From Geobacteraceae bacterium (GTDB lineage: Bacteria; Desulfobacterota; Desulfuromonadia; Desulfuromonadales; Geopsychrobacteraceae): a DNA stretch of 5,825 nucleotides. Below the pieces are notes generated by a model. That model searched no databases and had not been told where the DNA came from. It worked only from the letters and a program-made list of their open reading frames with translations. The position numbers and the translations under genes are program-made. Position 1 is the first letter of the stretch, and every line of letters begins with the position of its first letter. Below, one piece after another: positions 1-5,825 of the stretch. The DNA lies in the NCBI GenBank assembly GCA_027064785.1, contig JAMOPE010000434.1:1-5825 (forward strand), written 5' to 3'.

Positions 1-15
1 AGGGATCGAAGCGGA
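1..15 (+). repeat. Direct repeat copy 1 (AGGGATCGAAGCGGA)
   Basis: This 15-base sequence recurs exactly at 160-174, 159 bases downstream. Its first eight bases are also inverted at 117-124. It forms the left boundary of the hairpin cluster and sits at the window edge, so the repeat could extend further left. Confidence 0.75.
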
Positions 16-124
16 GCGAGCGCTGACCTAAAGTCAGAAGAGCGGACACGATGTCCGCGTCAGCGAGAGAAGGTGAGCCGACGCCGGAACCGACATGATG
101 TCGGTGACAGAGTGGGCGATCCCT
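1..124. repeat. Structured intergenic element bounded by 8-base inverted repeats, with internal hairpins
   Basis: The ends AGGGATCG (1-8) and CGATCCCT (117-124) are perfect inverted repeats. Inside are two 7-bp hairpins with 3-nt loops: GCGGACA/TGTCCGC (42-48/52-58) and ACCGACA/TGTCGGT (89-95/99-105). They share the core GACAYGATGTC. CGCTGAC (21-27) can pair with GTCAGCG (59-65), enclosing the first hairpin, or its CTGAC part (23-27) can pair with GTCAG (33-37). Together this resembles a folded RNA or a REP/MITE-like dispersed repeat. No gene is evident here. The reading frames crossing it have no family features, and the 69-codon minus-strand frame (34-243) is best explained as an accident. 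Whether it is transcribed, its strand, and whether the window edge cuts it are unknown. The inverted repeats are seen directly; any function is inferred. Confidence 0.6.
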
Positions 125-150
125 GGCGCCCCAGCCACACTAAAAAGGCA

Positions 151-166
151 GATCTCGAAAGGGATC
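151..166 (+). other. Short RNA-type hairpin with GAAA tetraloop
   Basis: GATCTC (151-156) pairs with GGGATC (161-166), including one G-U wobble, around the loop GAAA closed by C-G. This is a canonical GNRA tetraloop arrangement. It is favourable only in RNA read from the + strand, since the wobble becomes an A-C mismatch on the other strand. No T-run follows, so it is not an intrinsic terminator. It could be part of the prs leader or of the upstream repeat element. Confidence 0.4.
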
Positions 167-174
167 GAAGCGGA
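160..174 (+). repeat. Direct repeat copy 2 (AGGGATCGAAGCGGA)
   Basis: This is an exact copy of positions 1-15. After it the sequences diverge (GCGAGC in copy 1, ACGGTT in copy 2), and I find no second set of the 7-bp hairpins or a closing CGATCCCT before prs. It may be the start of a degenerate second element, or a footprint left by duplication. Its first eight bases can pair with 117-124, competing with the 1-8/117-124 pairing. Confidence 0.75.
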
Positions 175-275
175 ACGGTTGTCAACGAAGCTGTTGGTCG
201 CCTGAACTAGAAGTGAGGGTTGGTTGAATCGTGCTGCTGGCATGACTCAGCCATTTTGCGTTCTTCCAGCCAGAA

Positions 276-281
276 GAGGTG
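276..281 (+). promoter_or_regulatory. Shine-Dalgarno sequence that bears on the prs start
   Basis: GAGGTG is a six-base match to the anti-Shine-Dalgarno complement. It ends 9 bases before GTG 291 and 15 bases before ATG 297, and it overlaps the earlier in-frame GTG at 279. The spacing therefore argues against 279 and favours 291, with 297 possible. Confidence 0.5.
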
Positions 282-290
282 TATGATCCT

Positions 291-1229
291 GTGGGGATGA
301 TTAAGGTTTTTTCCGGCAACTCAAACCAGCCGTTAGCTCACGATATCTGTCAGAACTTGAATGTGACCCTTGGTGACGCCAAGGTTCGAACCTTCTCAGA
401 CGGTGAAGTTATGGTTGAAATCACCGAGAATGTTCGTGGTCGTGACGTTTATGTCATCCAGTCGACATCTTCACCGGCGAATAACAACCTGATGGAATTG
501 CTGGTGGTGGTTGATGCTTTAAAACGTGCATCTGCTGCACGGATCAATGCTGTCGTTCCGTACTTCGGCTATGCTCGCCAGGATCGCAAAGTTGCTCCGC
601 GTGCGCCGATTACTGCGAAACTGGTTGCCGACCTGATGTCGGTTGCAGGGATTGATCGTTTATTGACGATGGATCTTCATGCCGGTCAGATTCAGGGTTT
701 TTTTGATATTCCGGTCGATCATCTGTATGCGGCTCCGGTGATGTTGGATGAGATCCGGAGGCAGTCATTTGGCGAAGTGATCATTGTTTCACCTGATGCC
801 GGTGGTACTGAACGTGCCCGTGCCTTTGCCAAGCGCCTAGACGCCGGCTTAGCTATTATCGACAAACGTCGCAGCGGTCCGAATGTTGCCGAAGTCATGC
901 ATATTATCGGTGATGTCAAAGGGAAGAACTGTTTTATTATCGACGATATGATTGATACTGCCGGGACGTTATGTGCTGCAGCCCGCGCTCTTCAGGAACA
1001 CGGTGCCTGTGATGTCTATGCCTGTGCCACCCACGGGGTTTTGTCGGGTCCGGCATTAGAGCGGATTTCTGAAAGCCCGCTGAAAAAAGTATATATTACC
1101 GATACAATTGCTGGTCAGGAAAAACTTGATCAGTGTGACACTCTGCATCGGCTGTCGGTCAGCCATTTGCTTGCAGAAGCGATCCGGCGTACCCATAATG
1201 CTGAATCGGTCAGTTCACTGTTCGTATAA
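291..1229 (+). CDS. prs: Ribose-phosphate pyrophosphokinase (PRPP synthetase, class I)
   Basis: This cytosolic enzyme transfers pyrophosphate from ATP to ribose-5-phosphate, giving PRPP and AMP for purine, pyrimidine, NAD, histidine and tryptophan synthesis. From GTG 291 the product has 312 residues, normal for class I (about 310-320). Visible motifs are FSGNSN near the N-terminus, RTFSDGE, the flexible-loop region [11 protein letters not shown] (about 90-100), [12 protein letters not shown] (128 onward, with H130), [14 protein letters not shown] (191-194) and the PRPP-binding loop DDMIDTAGT (218-226). All expected catalytic residues appear present. The start is uncertain: GTG 279 overlaps the Shine-Dalgarno GAGGTG, GTG 291 has good spacing, and ATG 297 gives the conventional N-terminus MIKVFSGN (310 residues). 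It is the first gene of the likely prs-rplY-pth-hppA unit. The family assignment is secure. Confidence 0.97.
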   Translation: MGMIKVFSGNSNQPLAHDICQNLNVTLGDAKVRTFSDGEVMVEITENVRGRDVYVIQSTSSPANNNLMELLVVVDALKRASAARINAVVPYFGYARQDRKVAPRAPITAKLVADLMSVAGIDRLLTMDLHAGQIQGFFDIPVDHLYAAPVMLDEIRRQSFGEVIIVSPDAGGTERARAFAKRLDAGLAIIDKRRSGPNVAEVMHIIGDVKGKNCFIIDDMIDTAGTLCAAARALQEHGACDVYACATHGVLSGPALERISESPLKKVYITDTIAGQEKLDQCDTLHRLSVSHLLAEAIRRTHNAESVSSLFV

Positions 1230-1266
1230 AAAAAGATTAGTTTCTTTATCGATGGAGGATAAATAG

Positions 1267-1896
1267 ATGGCTCAAGCAGTATTGAACGTAGAAATTCGTG
1301 AGAAAAGTGGTAAGGGAGTTGCCCGTAAACTGAGAGCAGCAGCAAAGTTACCTGCAGTTGTTTATGGAAAAGATCTTGAGCCAACAAGCGTTGTTGTTGA
1401 TCCTAAAGAGCTTGAGCAGGTTATTTCCGGTGATGCCGGAATGAACACGCTGATCACTCTGAAGGGTGGCGGGTCTCTTGATGGTTGTGTTGTTGTGCTG
1501 AAAGATGCCGACATTCATCCCATTCGCCGGACAATGGTTTGTGCAGATTTCCATGCGATTAACCTGACCGAAAAATCACTGTTTATGGTTCCGGTCAATA
1601 TTGTTGGAACTGCGATTGGTCAAAAAGAGGGTGGTACTCTGCAGCTGGTTCGGAATGAACTGGAAGTTTCGTGTCTGCCAACACAGGTTCCTCAGGCTAT
1701 CGACATCGATGTGACTGAGCTCGCTATCGGTGATACTCTTCATATCGATGAAATCGCCGCGCCGGAAGGGGTCGAGCTTGTTCATGATGTTAACTTCACT
1801 GTTGTAACTCTGAGTGTTGTCAAGGTTGAGGTCGAGACGACTGAAGAAGACGAAGAAGTTGCTGAAGTGACAGAAGAAGAGCCTGCTGCTGAATAA
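1267..1896 (+). CDS. rplY: 50S ribosomal protein L25, long (Ctc/TL5) form
   Basis: This protein binds 5S rRNA in the central protuberance of the large ribosomal subunit. At 209 residues it is the two-domain Ctc/TL5 type rather than the roughly 95-residue E. coli type. The N-terminal L25 domain (about 1-95) contains GKGVARKLR, LPAVVYG and the DIHPIRRTMVCADFHAI stretch (82-98), which corresponds to the usual xHPxxxxxxxxDF motif. The C-terminal beta domain spans about 100-187. The last 22 residues form an acidic tail, with 12 Asp/Glu between 188 and 209. GGAGG (1254-1258) lies 8 bases before the ATG, which fixes the start. It follows prs by 37 bases with no terminator and precedes pth by 19 bases, a common order in this bacterial group. 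In some bacteria the long form is tied to stress (general stress protein Ctc); the sequence does not test that here. Confidence 0.96.
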   Translation: MAQAVLNVEIREKSGKGVARKLRAAAKLPAVVYGKDLEPTSVVVDPKELEQVISGDAGMNTLITLKGGGSLDGCVVVLKDADIHPIRRTMVCADFHAINLTEKSLFMVPVNIVGTAIGQKEGGTLQLVRNELEVSCLPTQVPQAIDIDVTELAIGDTLHIDEIAAPEGVELVHDVNFTVVTLSVVKVEVETTEEDEEVAEVTEEEPAAE

Positions 1897-1915
1897 TTCA
1901 GGGAGCTGATCTCAA

Positions 1916-2488
1916 GTGAAGCTGCTGGTCGGGCTGGGTAACCCCGGTGATAAATATTCTTTGACCCGGCATAATATCGGGTTTATGGCAGCGGATCATG
2001 TTGCTCTACGAAATCGGGTTTCTCTAAAGAAAAAAGGCTACCAGGCGTTGTATGGTGTCGGTCGTGTCGCGACCAGCGAAACGACGATTCTGCTGCCGCA
2101 GACATTTATGAACTGCAGCGGTTCCAGTGTGAACGCTGCTTACAAATCCCTCGGAATTCAACCGGGGGATTTGATTGTCATCTGCGATGATCTTGATCTG
2201 CCGTTCGGTCGTTTGCGGATCAAGGCCACCGGAGGCCACGGTGGCCATAACGGGTTGCGTGATATTATTGCACTAACCGGTCATAAAGATTTCATTCGGT
2301 TACGAATCGGGATTGGTCGACCGGAGCGGGGTGATGTGACAGGACATGTTCTCAGCCGGTTTTCGCCCAATGAACAAAAATTACTTCCAGAGCTGCTCGA
2401 CACTGCAGCTGAAGCAGCAGAAAAGATCCTGGCGGATGGAGTGACTGCTGCGATGAATTCTTTCAATAACTATAAACTGTTAAACTAA
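1916..2488 (+). CDS. pth: Peptidyl-tRNA hydrolase
   Basis: This enzyme cleaves the ester bond of peptidyl-tRNAs that fall off the ribosome, recycling tRNA in the cytosol. The 190-residue length is typical. The residues corresponding to the known E. coli active site are visible: N9 in GLGNPG, H19 in TRHNIGF (the catalytic histidine), N66 in PQTFMNCSG, D91 in ICDDLDLPFG, and H111-N112 in GGHGGHNGLRD. RLRIGIGRP follows, and the C-terminal helix region looks complete. The start is GTG 1916, since the protein begins directly with the conserved KLLVGLGNPG. A GGGAG Shine-Dalgarno (1901-1905) lies 10 bases upstream. The gene sits 19 bases after rplY and 33 bases before hppA, so co-transcription is likely. 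Codon use matches its neighbours by eye. Confidence 0.97.
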   Translation: MKLLVGLGNPGDKYSLTRHNIGFMAADHVALRNRVSLKKKGYQALYGVGRVATSETTILLPQTFMNCSGSSVNAAYKSLGIQPGDLIVICDDLDLPFGRLRIKATGGHGGHNGLRDIIALTGHKDFIRLRIGIGRPERGDVTGHVLSRFSPNEQKLLPELLDTAAEAAEKILADGVTAAMNSFNNYKLLN

Positions 2489-2521
2489 CTTCAACACTAA
2501 AACAAGAGAGGTAAGGAACGA

Positions 2522-4537
2522 ATGCAACTGCAAATGTGGGCTCCTATTCTAGGAGTAATCGGATTTGTGATCGCGATTGTGCTCTACAACATGGTTAAGG
2601 CACAGCCGGTCGGTGATGAGAAGATGCATGAGATCTCTGAAGATATTCATGCAGGAGCCATGGCTTTTCTCGGTCGTGAGTACCGGGTTCTGGCAATCTT
2701 CATTGTTATCGTTTTTATTCTGATTGCTATCGCTATGAGCATTCAGACTGCACTCGCCTTCCTTGGTGGCGCGGTCTGCTCAATGACTTGTGGCTTCATC
2801 GGAATGAAAGCAGCAACCCGGGCTAACGTAAGAACTGCTGAGGCTGCTCGCGTTTCGGGCCAGGCAAAAGCCCTTGAGGTCTCCTTCAATGGTGGTGCTG
2901 TTATGGGTCTTGCCGTCGCATCACTCGGTTTGGTTGGCGTTGGTATTGCCTATATCTATTTCGGTGGCAGCCCAGAAACTGCAAAATATATTAATGGTTT
3001 TGCTATGGGTGCTTCCTCTATTGCTCTGTTTGCCCGTGTCGGCGGTGGTATCTATACCAAAGCTGCTGACGTTGGTGCCGACCTGGTTGGTAAGGTTGAA
3101 GCAGGCATTCCGGAAGATGATCCACGTAACCCCGGTGTCATTGCCGATAACGTTGGTGACTGTGTTGGCGATACTGCCGGTATGGGTGCCGATATTTTTG
3201 AATCGTATGTCGGTTCAATTATCGCAACAATGGCGATTGCTGCTGCCGCTGGTCCCGAGTTGCTTGGTAAGCTTGGTGTTGGTGCCGATGTTCAGGCTGC
3301 AGCAATGCTGCTGCCCCTCGCACTGGCAATGATCGGTCTGCTCTTTTCTTTCCTCGGCATCGGTTCGATGAAAATTCTCAAGAGTATGGATCCCGCTAAG
3401 GCACTCCACTACACTACATTTGTTGCCGCCGGTGGTTTCCTGGTTGCCGCTTTTATCTACATTCAGTTTGCCGGTCTTAGCACCGGAATCTTCTGGGCCA
3501 TTCTAGCGGGGACCCTTGCCGGTATCGCCATTGGTCAGATCACTGAGTATTATACCGCTAAAGCTCCGGTCACCCGGATTGCTGAAGCAAGTAAGACCGG
3601 CCCTGCAACCAATATCATCCACGGTTTGGCTGTTGGCCTCGAATCAACTGCACTGCCAATCCTGATCATTTGTGTCTGTATCTTCATCGCTAACGCCTGT
3701 GCCGGTCTCTACGGTATCGGTATTGCCGCTGTCGGGATGCTGGCAACGGTTGGTGTTACCATGACTGTTGATGCCTATGGTCCAATCGCTGATAACGCGG
3801 GCGGTATCTCTGAAATGGCTGGTCTCGGTCCTGATGTGCGGAAGATTACCGACGGTCTTGATGCTATTGGTAATACGACTGCAGCAATCGGTAAGGGTTT
3901 TGCCATCGGTTCTGCTGCTTTGACGGCACTGGCTCTGTTCTCTGCTTATGCAACGACTGTTGGTCTGACCGTCATCAACCTTATCAACCCTATGGTTGTT
4001 ATCGGGCTGCTGATTGGTGGTGCGCTGCCGTTTTTCATGGGTGCTATGACCATGACCAGCGTTGGCAAAGCTGCCGGAGCCATGGTTGATGAGATCCGTC
4101 GTCAGTTCCGTGAGACTCCCGGTCTGCTCGAAGGGAAAGAGGGCGTCAAGCCCGATTCTCAGCGTTGTGTTGATATCTCGGCTAAAGCTGCTTTGCGTGA
4201 GATGGTTCTTCCCGGTGTTATCGCTGTCTCTGCTCCGGTTCTGATCGGGTTCGTCCTTGGTAAAGAAGCTCTCGGCGGTATGCTCGCCGGTGCGACTCTC
4301 GCCGGTGTTCTGTTGGCTCTGATGATGTCCAATGGTGGTGGCGCATGGGATAATGCGAAGAAATACATCGAAAGCGGTCAGCTCGAAGGCGAAAGCAAGG
4401 GCGGCGAAGCTCATGCTGCTGCTGTTATCGGTGATACTGTCGGTGACCCCTTCAAAGATACTTCGGGTCCTGCTATGAACATTCTGATCAAGCTGATGAG
4501 CGTTGTTGCTCTGGTTATTGCACCGCTGCTGGTCTGA
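2522..4537 (+). CDS. hppA: Membrane-bound ion-translocating pyrophosphatase, K+-dependent type
   Basis: This integral membrane pump couples PPi hydrolysis to export of H+ or Na+ across the cytoplasmic membrane. The 671 residues, with many hydrophobic segments (about 15-16 expected for the family), are full length. Substrate- and Mg-binding motifs are present: [11 protein letters not shown] (183-193), [16 protein letters not shown] and [13 protein letters not shown] (198-228, including D209, D213, D217, D224, E227), [12 protein letters not shown] (417-428), GAWDNAKK (607-614) and [10 protein letters not shown] (637-646). The segment [10 protein letters not shown] (450-459) has A454 and G457. 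K+-independent pumps have Lys and Thr at these places, so this enzyme should need K+. E227 occurs in Na+ pumps and in K+-dependent H+ pumps, so the ion cannot be settled from sequence. AGAGAGG/AAGGA sequences (2505-2517) precede the ATG. Two in-frame stops (TGA TAA) end it, followed by a terminator hairpin. Confidence 0.97.
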   Translation: MQLQMWAPILGVIGFVIAIVLYNMVKAQPVGDEKMHEISEDIHAGAMAFLGREYRVLAIFIVIVFILIAIAMSIQTALAFLGGAVCSMTCGFIGMKAATRANVRTAEAARVSGQAKALEVSFNGGAVMGLAVASLGLVGVGIAYIYFGGSPETAKYINGFAMGASSIALFARVGGGIYTKAADVGADLVGKVEAGIPEDDPRNPGVIADNVGDCVGDTAGMGADIFESYVGSIIATMAIAAAAGPELLGKLGVGADVQAAAMLLPLALAMIGLLFSFLGIGSMKILKSMDPAKALHYTTFVAAGGFLVAAFIYIQFAGLSTGIFWAILAGTLAGIAIGQITEYYTAKAPVTRIAEASKTGPATNIIHGLAVGLESTALPILIICVCIFIANACAGLYGIGIAAVGMLATVGVTMTVDAYGPIADNAGGISEMAGLGPDVRKITDGLDAIGNTTAAIGKGFAIGSAALTALALFSAYATTVGLTVINLINPMVVIGLLIGGALPFFMGAMTMTSVGKAAGAMVDEIRRQFRETPGLLEGKEGVKPDSQRCVDISAKAALREMVLPGVIAVSAPVLIGFVLGKEALGGMLAGATLAGVLLALMMSNGGGAWDNAKKYIESGQLEGESKGGEAHAAAVIGDTVGDPFKDTSGPAMNILIKLMSVVALVIAPLLV

Positions 4538-4548
4538 TAACAAACAGA

Positions 4549-4554
4549 TATAGT
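4549..4554 (+). promoter_or_regulatory. Weak -10 candidate (TATAGT) upstream of ychF
   Basis: TATAGT matches the sigma-70 -10 consensus at 5 of 6 positions. The region 16-18 bases upstream lies in the hppA 3' end and has no good -35 (2 of 6 at best), and there is no extended -10 TG. If used, transcription would begin near 4561, directly at the terminator hairpin. It is listed because ychF otherwise lacks a visible promoter downstream of hppA. Confidence 0.2.
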
Positions 4555-4562
4555 GATTGACA

Positions 4563-4600
4563 CGATAGCCGGGGCCTGTGCTCCGGCTATCGGTATTTTT
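4563..4600 (+). terminator. Rho-independent terminator after hppA, inside the ychF leader
   Basis: CGATAGCCGG (4563-4572) pairs perfectly with CCGGCTATCG (4583-4592). The stem extends by a G-U and a G-C pair to a 6-base loop (4575-4580), making 12 pairs in all. A T-run (TTTTT, 4596-4600) begins three bases after the stem. This is a strong intrinsic terminator by form. It starts 26 bases after the hppA stop and ends 13 bases before the ychF ATG. It could end the prs-rplY-pth-hppA transcript completely or act as a partial terminator that sets ychF dosage. Confidence 0.85.
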
Positions 4601-4602
4601 AC

Positions 4603-4609
4603 AGGGGAA
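4603..4609 (+). promoter_or_regulatory. Shine-Dalgarno sequence fixing the ychF start
   Basis: AGGGGAA ends 4 bases before ATG 4614, with the GGGG core ending 6 bases before it. The upstream in-frame GTG at 4578 lies in the terminator loop, has no Shine-Dalgarno, and would add 12 residues absent from the family. The ATG is therefore the start. Confidence 0.75.
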
Positions 4610-4613
4610 AACT

Positions 4614-5708
4614 ATGGGTTTTAAATGTGGTATCGTCGGTCTGCCAAACGTCGGTAAGTCAACAATCTTCAATGCGATTACCTCTGCAGGGGCAGAATCG
4701 GCAAATTATCCTTTCTGTACGATTGAGCCGAACGTCGGTGTCGTTGCGATGCCTGATCCCCGTCTTGATGCGTTGGCTGCTATTGTCAAACCGCAAGCTG
4801 TTCTCCCGACCAGTATGGAGTTCGTCGATATTGCCGGGCTGGTCAGTGGTGCCAGCAGGGGAGAAGGACTGGGGAATAAATTTCTTGGTCATATTCGTCA
4901 GGTTGATGCGATTGCCAACATCGTCCGGTGTTTTGAAGACGAGAATGTTGTTCATGTTGATGGCAGCGTCGATCCACTGCGTGATATCGAAGTTATTCAA
5001 ACTGAACTGAATCTCGCCGACCTTGATACCGTTGAAAAACGAATTCAACGGAGCCGCAAACAGGCAAAAAGTGGTGACAAACAGTTACAGGTAGAAGTTG
5101 CTATTCTTGAGCGGGTGGAAGCTGCTTTGAACGAAGGAATTCCGGCCCGGGCTGTCGATTTGACGGAAGATGAAAAGAAAATGATTGCCGAGCTTTGTTT
5201 GATTACAATTAAGCCGGTGCTCTATGTTGCGAATGTTGCTGAAGATGATCTGGAGGGTGTCCATCCATTCGTCCAGAAGGTTAGAGATCATGCCGAAGCA
5301 GAAGGGGCTGAGATGGTGACCATTTGTGGCAAAATCGAGTCGGAAATTGCCGAGTTGGATGGCGATGAAAAGCTTGAGTTTCTGCTGGACATGGGGCTTG
5401 CCGAGTCGGGTCTTGATCGGATGATCCACGCCGGCTACAAACTTCTGGGCCTGATTACTTACTTTACTGCCGGAGTTAAAGAGGTGCGTGCCTGGACTGT
5501 TTCTGATGGTGCTTTGGCACCACAGGCTGCCGGGGTGATCCATACCGATTTTGAAAAAGGATTTATCCGTGCAGAAGTTATCGCCTATGATGATTTTATC
5601 AATTCCGGGGGAGAAGCAGGAGCAAAAGAAAAAGGATTGCTGCGACTTGAAGGGAAAGATTACCGTGTTATTGATGGTGACGTGATGCATTTCCGATTTA
5701 ACGTCTAA
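4614..5708 (+). CDS. ychF: YchF/Obg-family P-loop ATPase (ribosome-associated)
   Basis: YchF belongs to the Obg GTPase superfamily but prefers ATP. It binds ribosomes and has been linked to translation quality and oxidative stress responses. The 364 residues match the usual length. The P-loop is GLPNVGKS (9-16), followed by FNAIT, the switch I region with T36 in [10 protein letters not shown], and the G3 motif DIAGLV (72-77) with [13 protein letters not shown]. The G4 position reads NVAE (207-210) instead of the NKxD of true GTPases, which is the known basis for ATP preference. A helical, probably coiled-coil insert lies at about 130-190. The C-terminal TGS domain begins near LITYFTAG (280) and ends [11 protein letters not shown]. 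Unlike its neighbours, it is separated from the upstream gene by a terminator. In related genomes ychF commonly precedes rpsF. Confidence 0.97.
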   Translation: MGFKCGIVGLPNVGKSTIFNAITSAGAESANYPFCTIEPNVGVVAMPDPRLDALAAIVKPQAVLPTSMEFVDIAGLVSGASRGEGLGNKFLGHIRQVDAIANIVRCFEDENVVHVDGSVDPLRDIEVIQTELNLADLDTVEKRIQRSRKQAKSGDKQLQVEVAILERVEAALNEGIPARAVDLTEDEKKMIAELCLITIKPVLYVANVAEDDLEGVHPFVQKVRDHAEAEGAEMVTICGKIESEIAELDGDEKLEFLLDMGLAESGLDRMIHAGYKLLGLITYFTAGVKEVRAWTVSDGALAPQAAGVIHTDFEKGFIRAEVIAYDDFINSGGEAGAKEKGLLRLEGKDYRVIDGDVMHFRFNV

Positions 5709-5713
5709 AAACC

Positions 5714-5742
5714 TTGAACCATATTAGTGGTTGTGATAAAAG
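5714..5742 (+). promoter_or_regulatory. Candidate sigma-70 promoter downstream of ychF
   Basis: TTGAAC (5714-5719, 4 of 6 to TTGACA) is separated by 17 bases from TAAAAG (5737-5742, 4 of 6 to TATAAT). The -10 is preceded by TG at 5734-5735, giving an extended -10. Transcription would start near 5749. It begins six bases after the ychF stop and points toward the gene whose ribosome binding site lies at the window edge. Confidence 0.45.
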
Positions 5743-5748
5743 CTATTG

Positions 5749-5825
5749 TTTCGTCTAGAGCCGTTGGGGGTCTAGGCATATCCTTGTTCCGGGTTAGTGT
5801 CCGGGGCTGTCAATCCTAGAGGAGT
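5749..5825 (+). promoter_or_regulatory. Structured mRNA leader of the next gene (possibly rpsF)
   Basis: This stretch carries no gene and ends in AGAGGAGT (5818-5825), a good Shine-Dalgarno for a start codon just beyond the window. One hairpin pairs TCTAGA (5754-5759) with TCTAGG (5771-5776), continuing after a bulged G with CC/GG; its 6-base loop begins with G5763, completing a CCG (5761-5763). TCTAGG can instead pair with CCTAGA (5815-5820), which overlaps the Shine-Dalgarno. That second fold encloses GTTCCGG/CCGGGGC (5786-5792/5801-5807, two G-U pairs). The two arrangements exclude each other. In Desulfuromonadia ychF is often followed by rpsF-rpsR, whose leader in many bacteria binds the S6:S18 complex, so autoregulation is a reasonable but unproven reading. 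Confidence 0.4.

Larger units (their letters stand above)
125..290. other. Non-coding stretch between the hairpin cluster and prs
   Basis: Apart from the direct repeat and the GAAA hairpin, this stretch shows a small stem CTGG/CCAG (123-126/131-134) and little else. I looked for -35/-10 pairs. TTGTCA (179-184) and TTGAAT (224-229) have no good -10 at 16-18 bases. TATGAT (282-287) matches the -10 consensus at 5 of 6 positions but lacks a -35 at normal spacing. No tRNA T-arm is recognisable on either strand. A promoter for the prs operon is expected here or upstream of the window but cannot be assigned. Confidence 0.5.

Noticed and set aside
142..166. Possible minus-strand terminator (hairpin 166-151 then TTTTT at 146-142)
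   Set aside because: On the minus strand the stem has an internal A-C mismatch and only four consecutive pairs, too weak to call.
34..243. A 69-codon minus-strand reading frame over the hairpin cluster
   Set aside because: It has no recognisable family motif, and its codons are explained by the inverted repeats. Such frames arise readily in GC-rich structured repeats.
221..253. GGTTGAATC followed by CAGCCA, suggestive of a tRNA 3' end
   Set aside because: No T-arm stem, acceptor partner or anticodon arm can be formed around it on either strand.
239..259. Possible sigma-54 promoter (TGGCAT...TTTTGC)
   Set aside because: The GG and GC dinucleotides are 17 bases apart rather than the required 10.
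2224..2246. An 8-bp inverted repeat GGCCACCG/CGGTGGCC within pth
   Set aside because: It falls on the codons for the invariant GGHGGHN active-site motif, whose repeated Gly-His codons create the symmetry. No regulatory role is needed.
4557..4562. A perfect TTGACA -35 hexamer before ychF
   Set aside because: At 16-18 bases downstream the sequence is the GC-rich arm of the terminator, with no -10. TATTTT (4594-4599) is 31 bases away, too far.
4578..4613. A 12-residue N-terminal extension of YchF from GTG 4578
   Set aside because: The GTG lies in the terminator loop without a Shine-Dalgarno, while ATG 4614 has AGGGGAA at good spacing and gives the conserved [16 protein letters not shown] start.
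3644..4672. A 342-codon minus-strand reading frame opposite hppA and the start of ychF
   Set aside because: It lies antisense to a fully conserved pump, its translation is low-complexity in Thr, Asn, Ser and Asp as expected from complementing hydrophobic codons, and it crosses the terminator. It is a shadow of hppA.
5085..5690. A 201-codon minus-strand reading frame opposite ychF
   Set aside because: It is entirely antisense to the conserved coiled-coil and TGS parts of YchF and shows no independent motif.

Overview
This window looks like chromosomal DNA of a moderate-GC deltaproteobacterium, most likely in the Desulfuromonas/Geobacter group (Desulfuromonadia). That placement rests on the gene order prs - rplY(ctc) - pth - ... 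- ychF and on the character of the proteins, judged from memory of the group. No database search was possible. All five protein genes lie on the + strand, are intact, and carry their family motifs.

Layout. Positions 1-290 hold no convincing gene. They contain a compact cluster of inverted repeats (1-124), a 15-base direct repeat of its left end (160-174), and a short GNRA-type hairpin (151-166). Next come prs (PRPP synthetase, 291-1229), rplY/ctc (long-form ribosomal protein L25, 1267-1896), pth (peptidyl-tRNA hydrolase, 1916-2488) and hppA (membrane ion-pumping pyrophosphatase, 2522-4537). Gaps of 37, 19 and 33 bases with no terminator suggest one transcription unit. A strong hairpin plus T-run (4563-4600) follows hppA and lies only 13 bases before the ychF start (4614-5708). 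The last 117 bases hold a plausible extended -10 promoter, a foldable leader and a Shine-Dalgarno sequence at the very edge. These probably belong to a downstream ribosomal-protein operon; rpsF-rpsR is the expected neighbour in this group.

How the genes fit together. L25 (5S rRNA binding), Pth (rescue of peptidyl-tRNA) and YchF (ribosome-associated P-loop ATPase) are translation functions. Prs makes PRPP, and the phosphoribosyltransferases that use PRPP release pyrophosphate, as do aminoacyl-tRNA synthetases and polymerases. HppA hydrolyses that pyrophosphate and stores the energy as an ion gradient. Its sequence carries the K+-dependent signature (A454, G457 in [10 protein letters not shown]), so it is either a Na+ pump or a K+-dependent H+ pump.

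The coding part is conventional. The parts that deserve a second look are non-coding: the hairpin cluster at the left edge, the terminator placed inside the ychF leader, and the alternative folds in the leader at the right edge. I see no evidence of a previously undescribed multi-gene system here.
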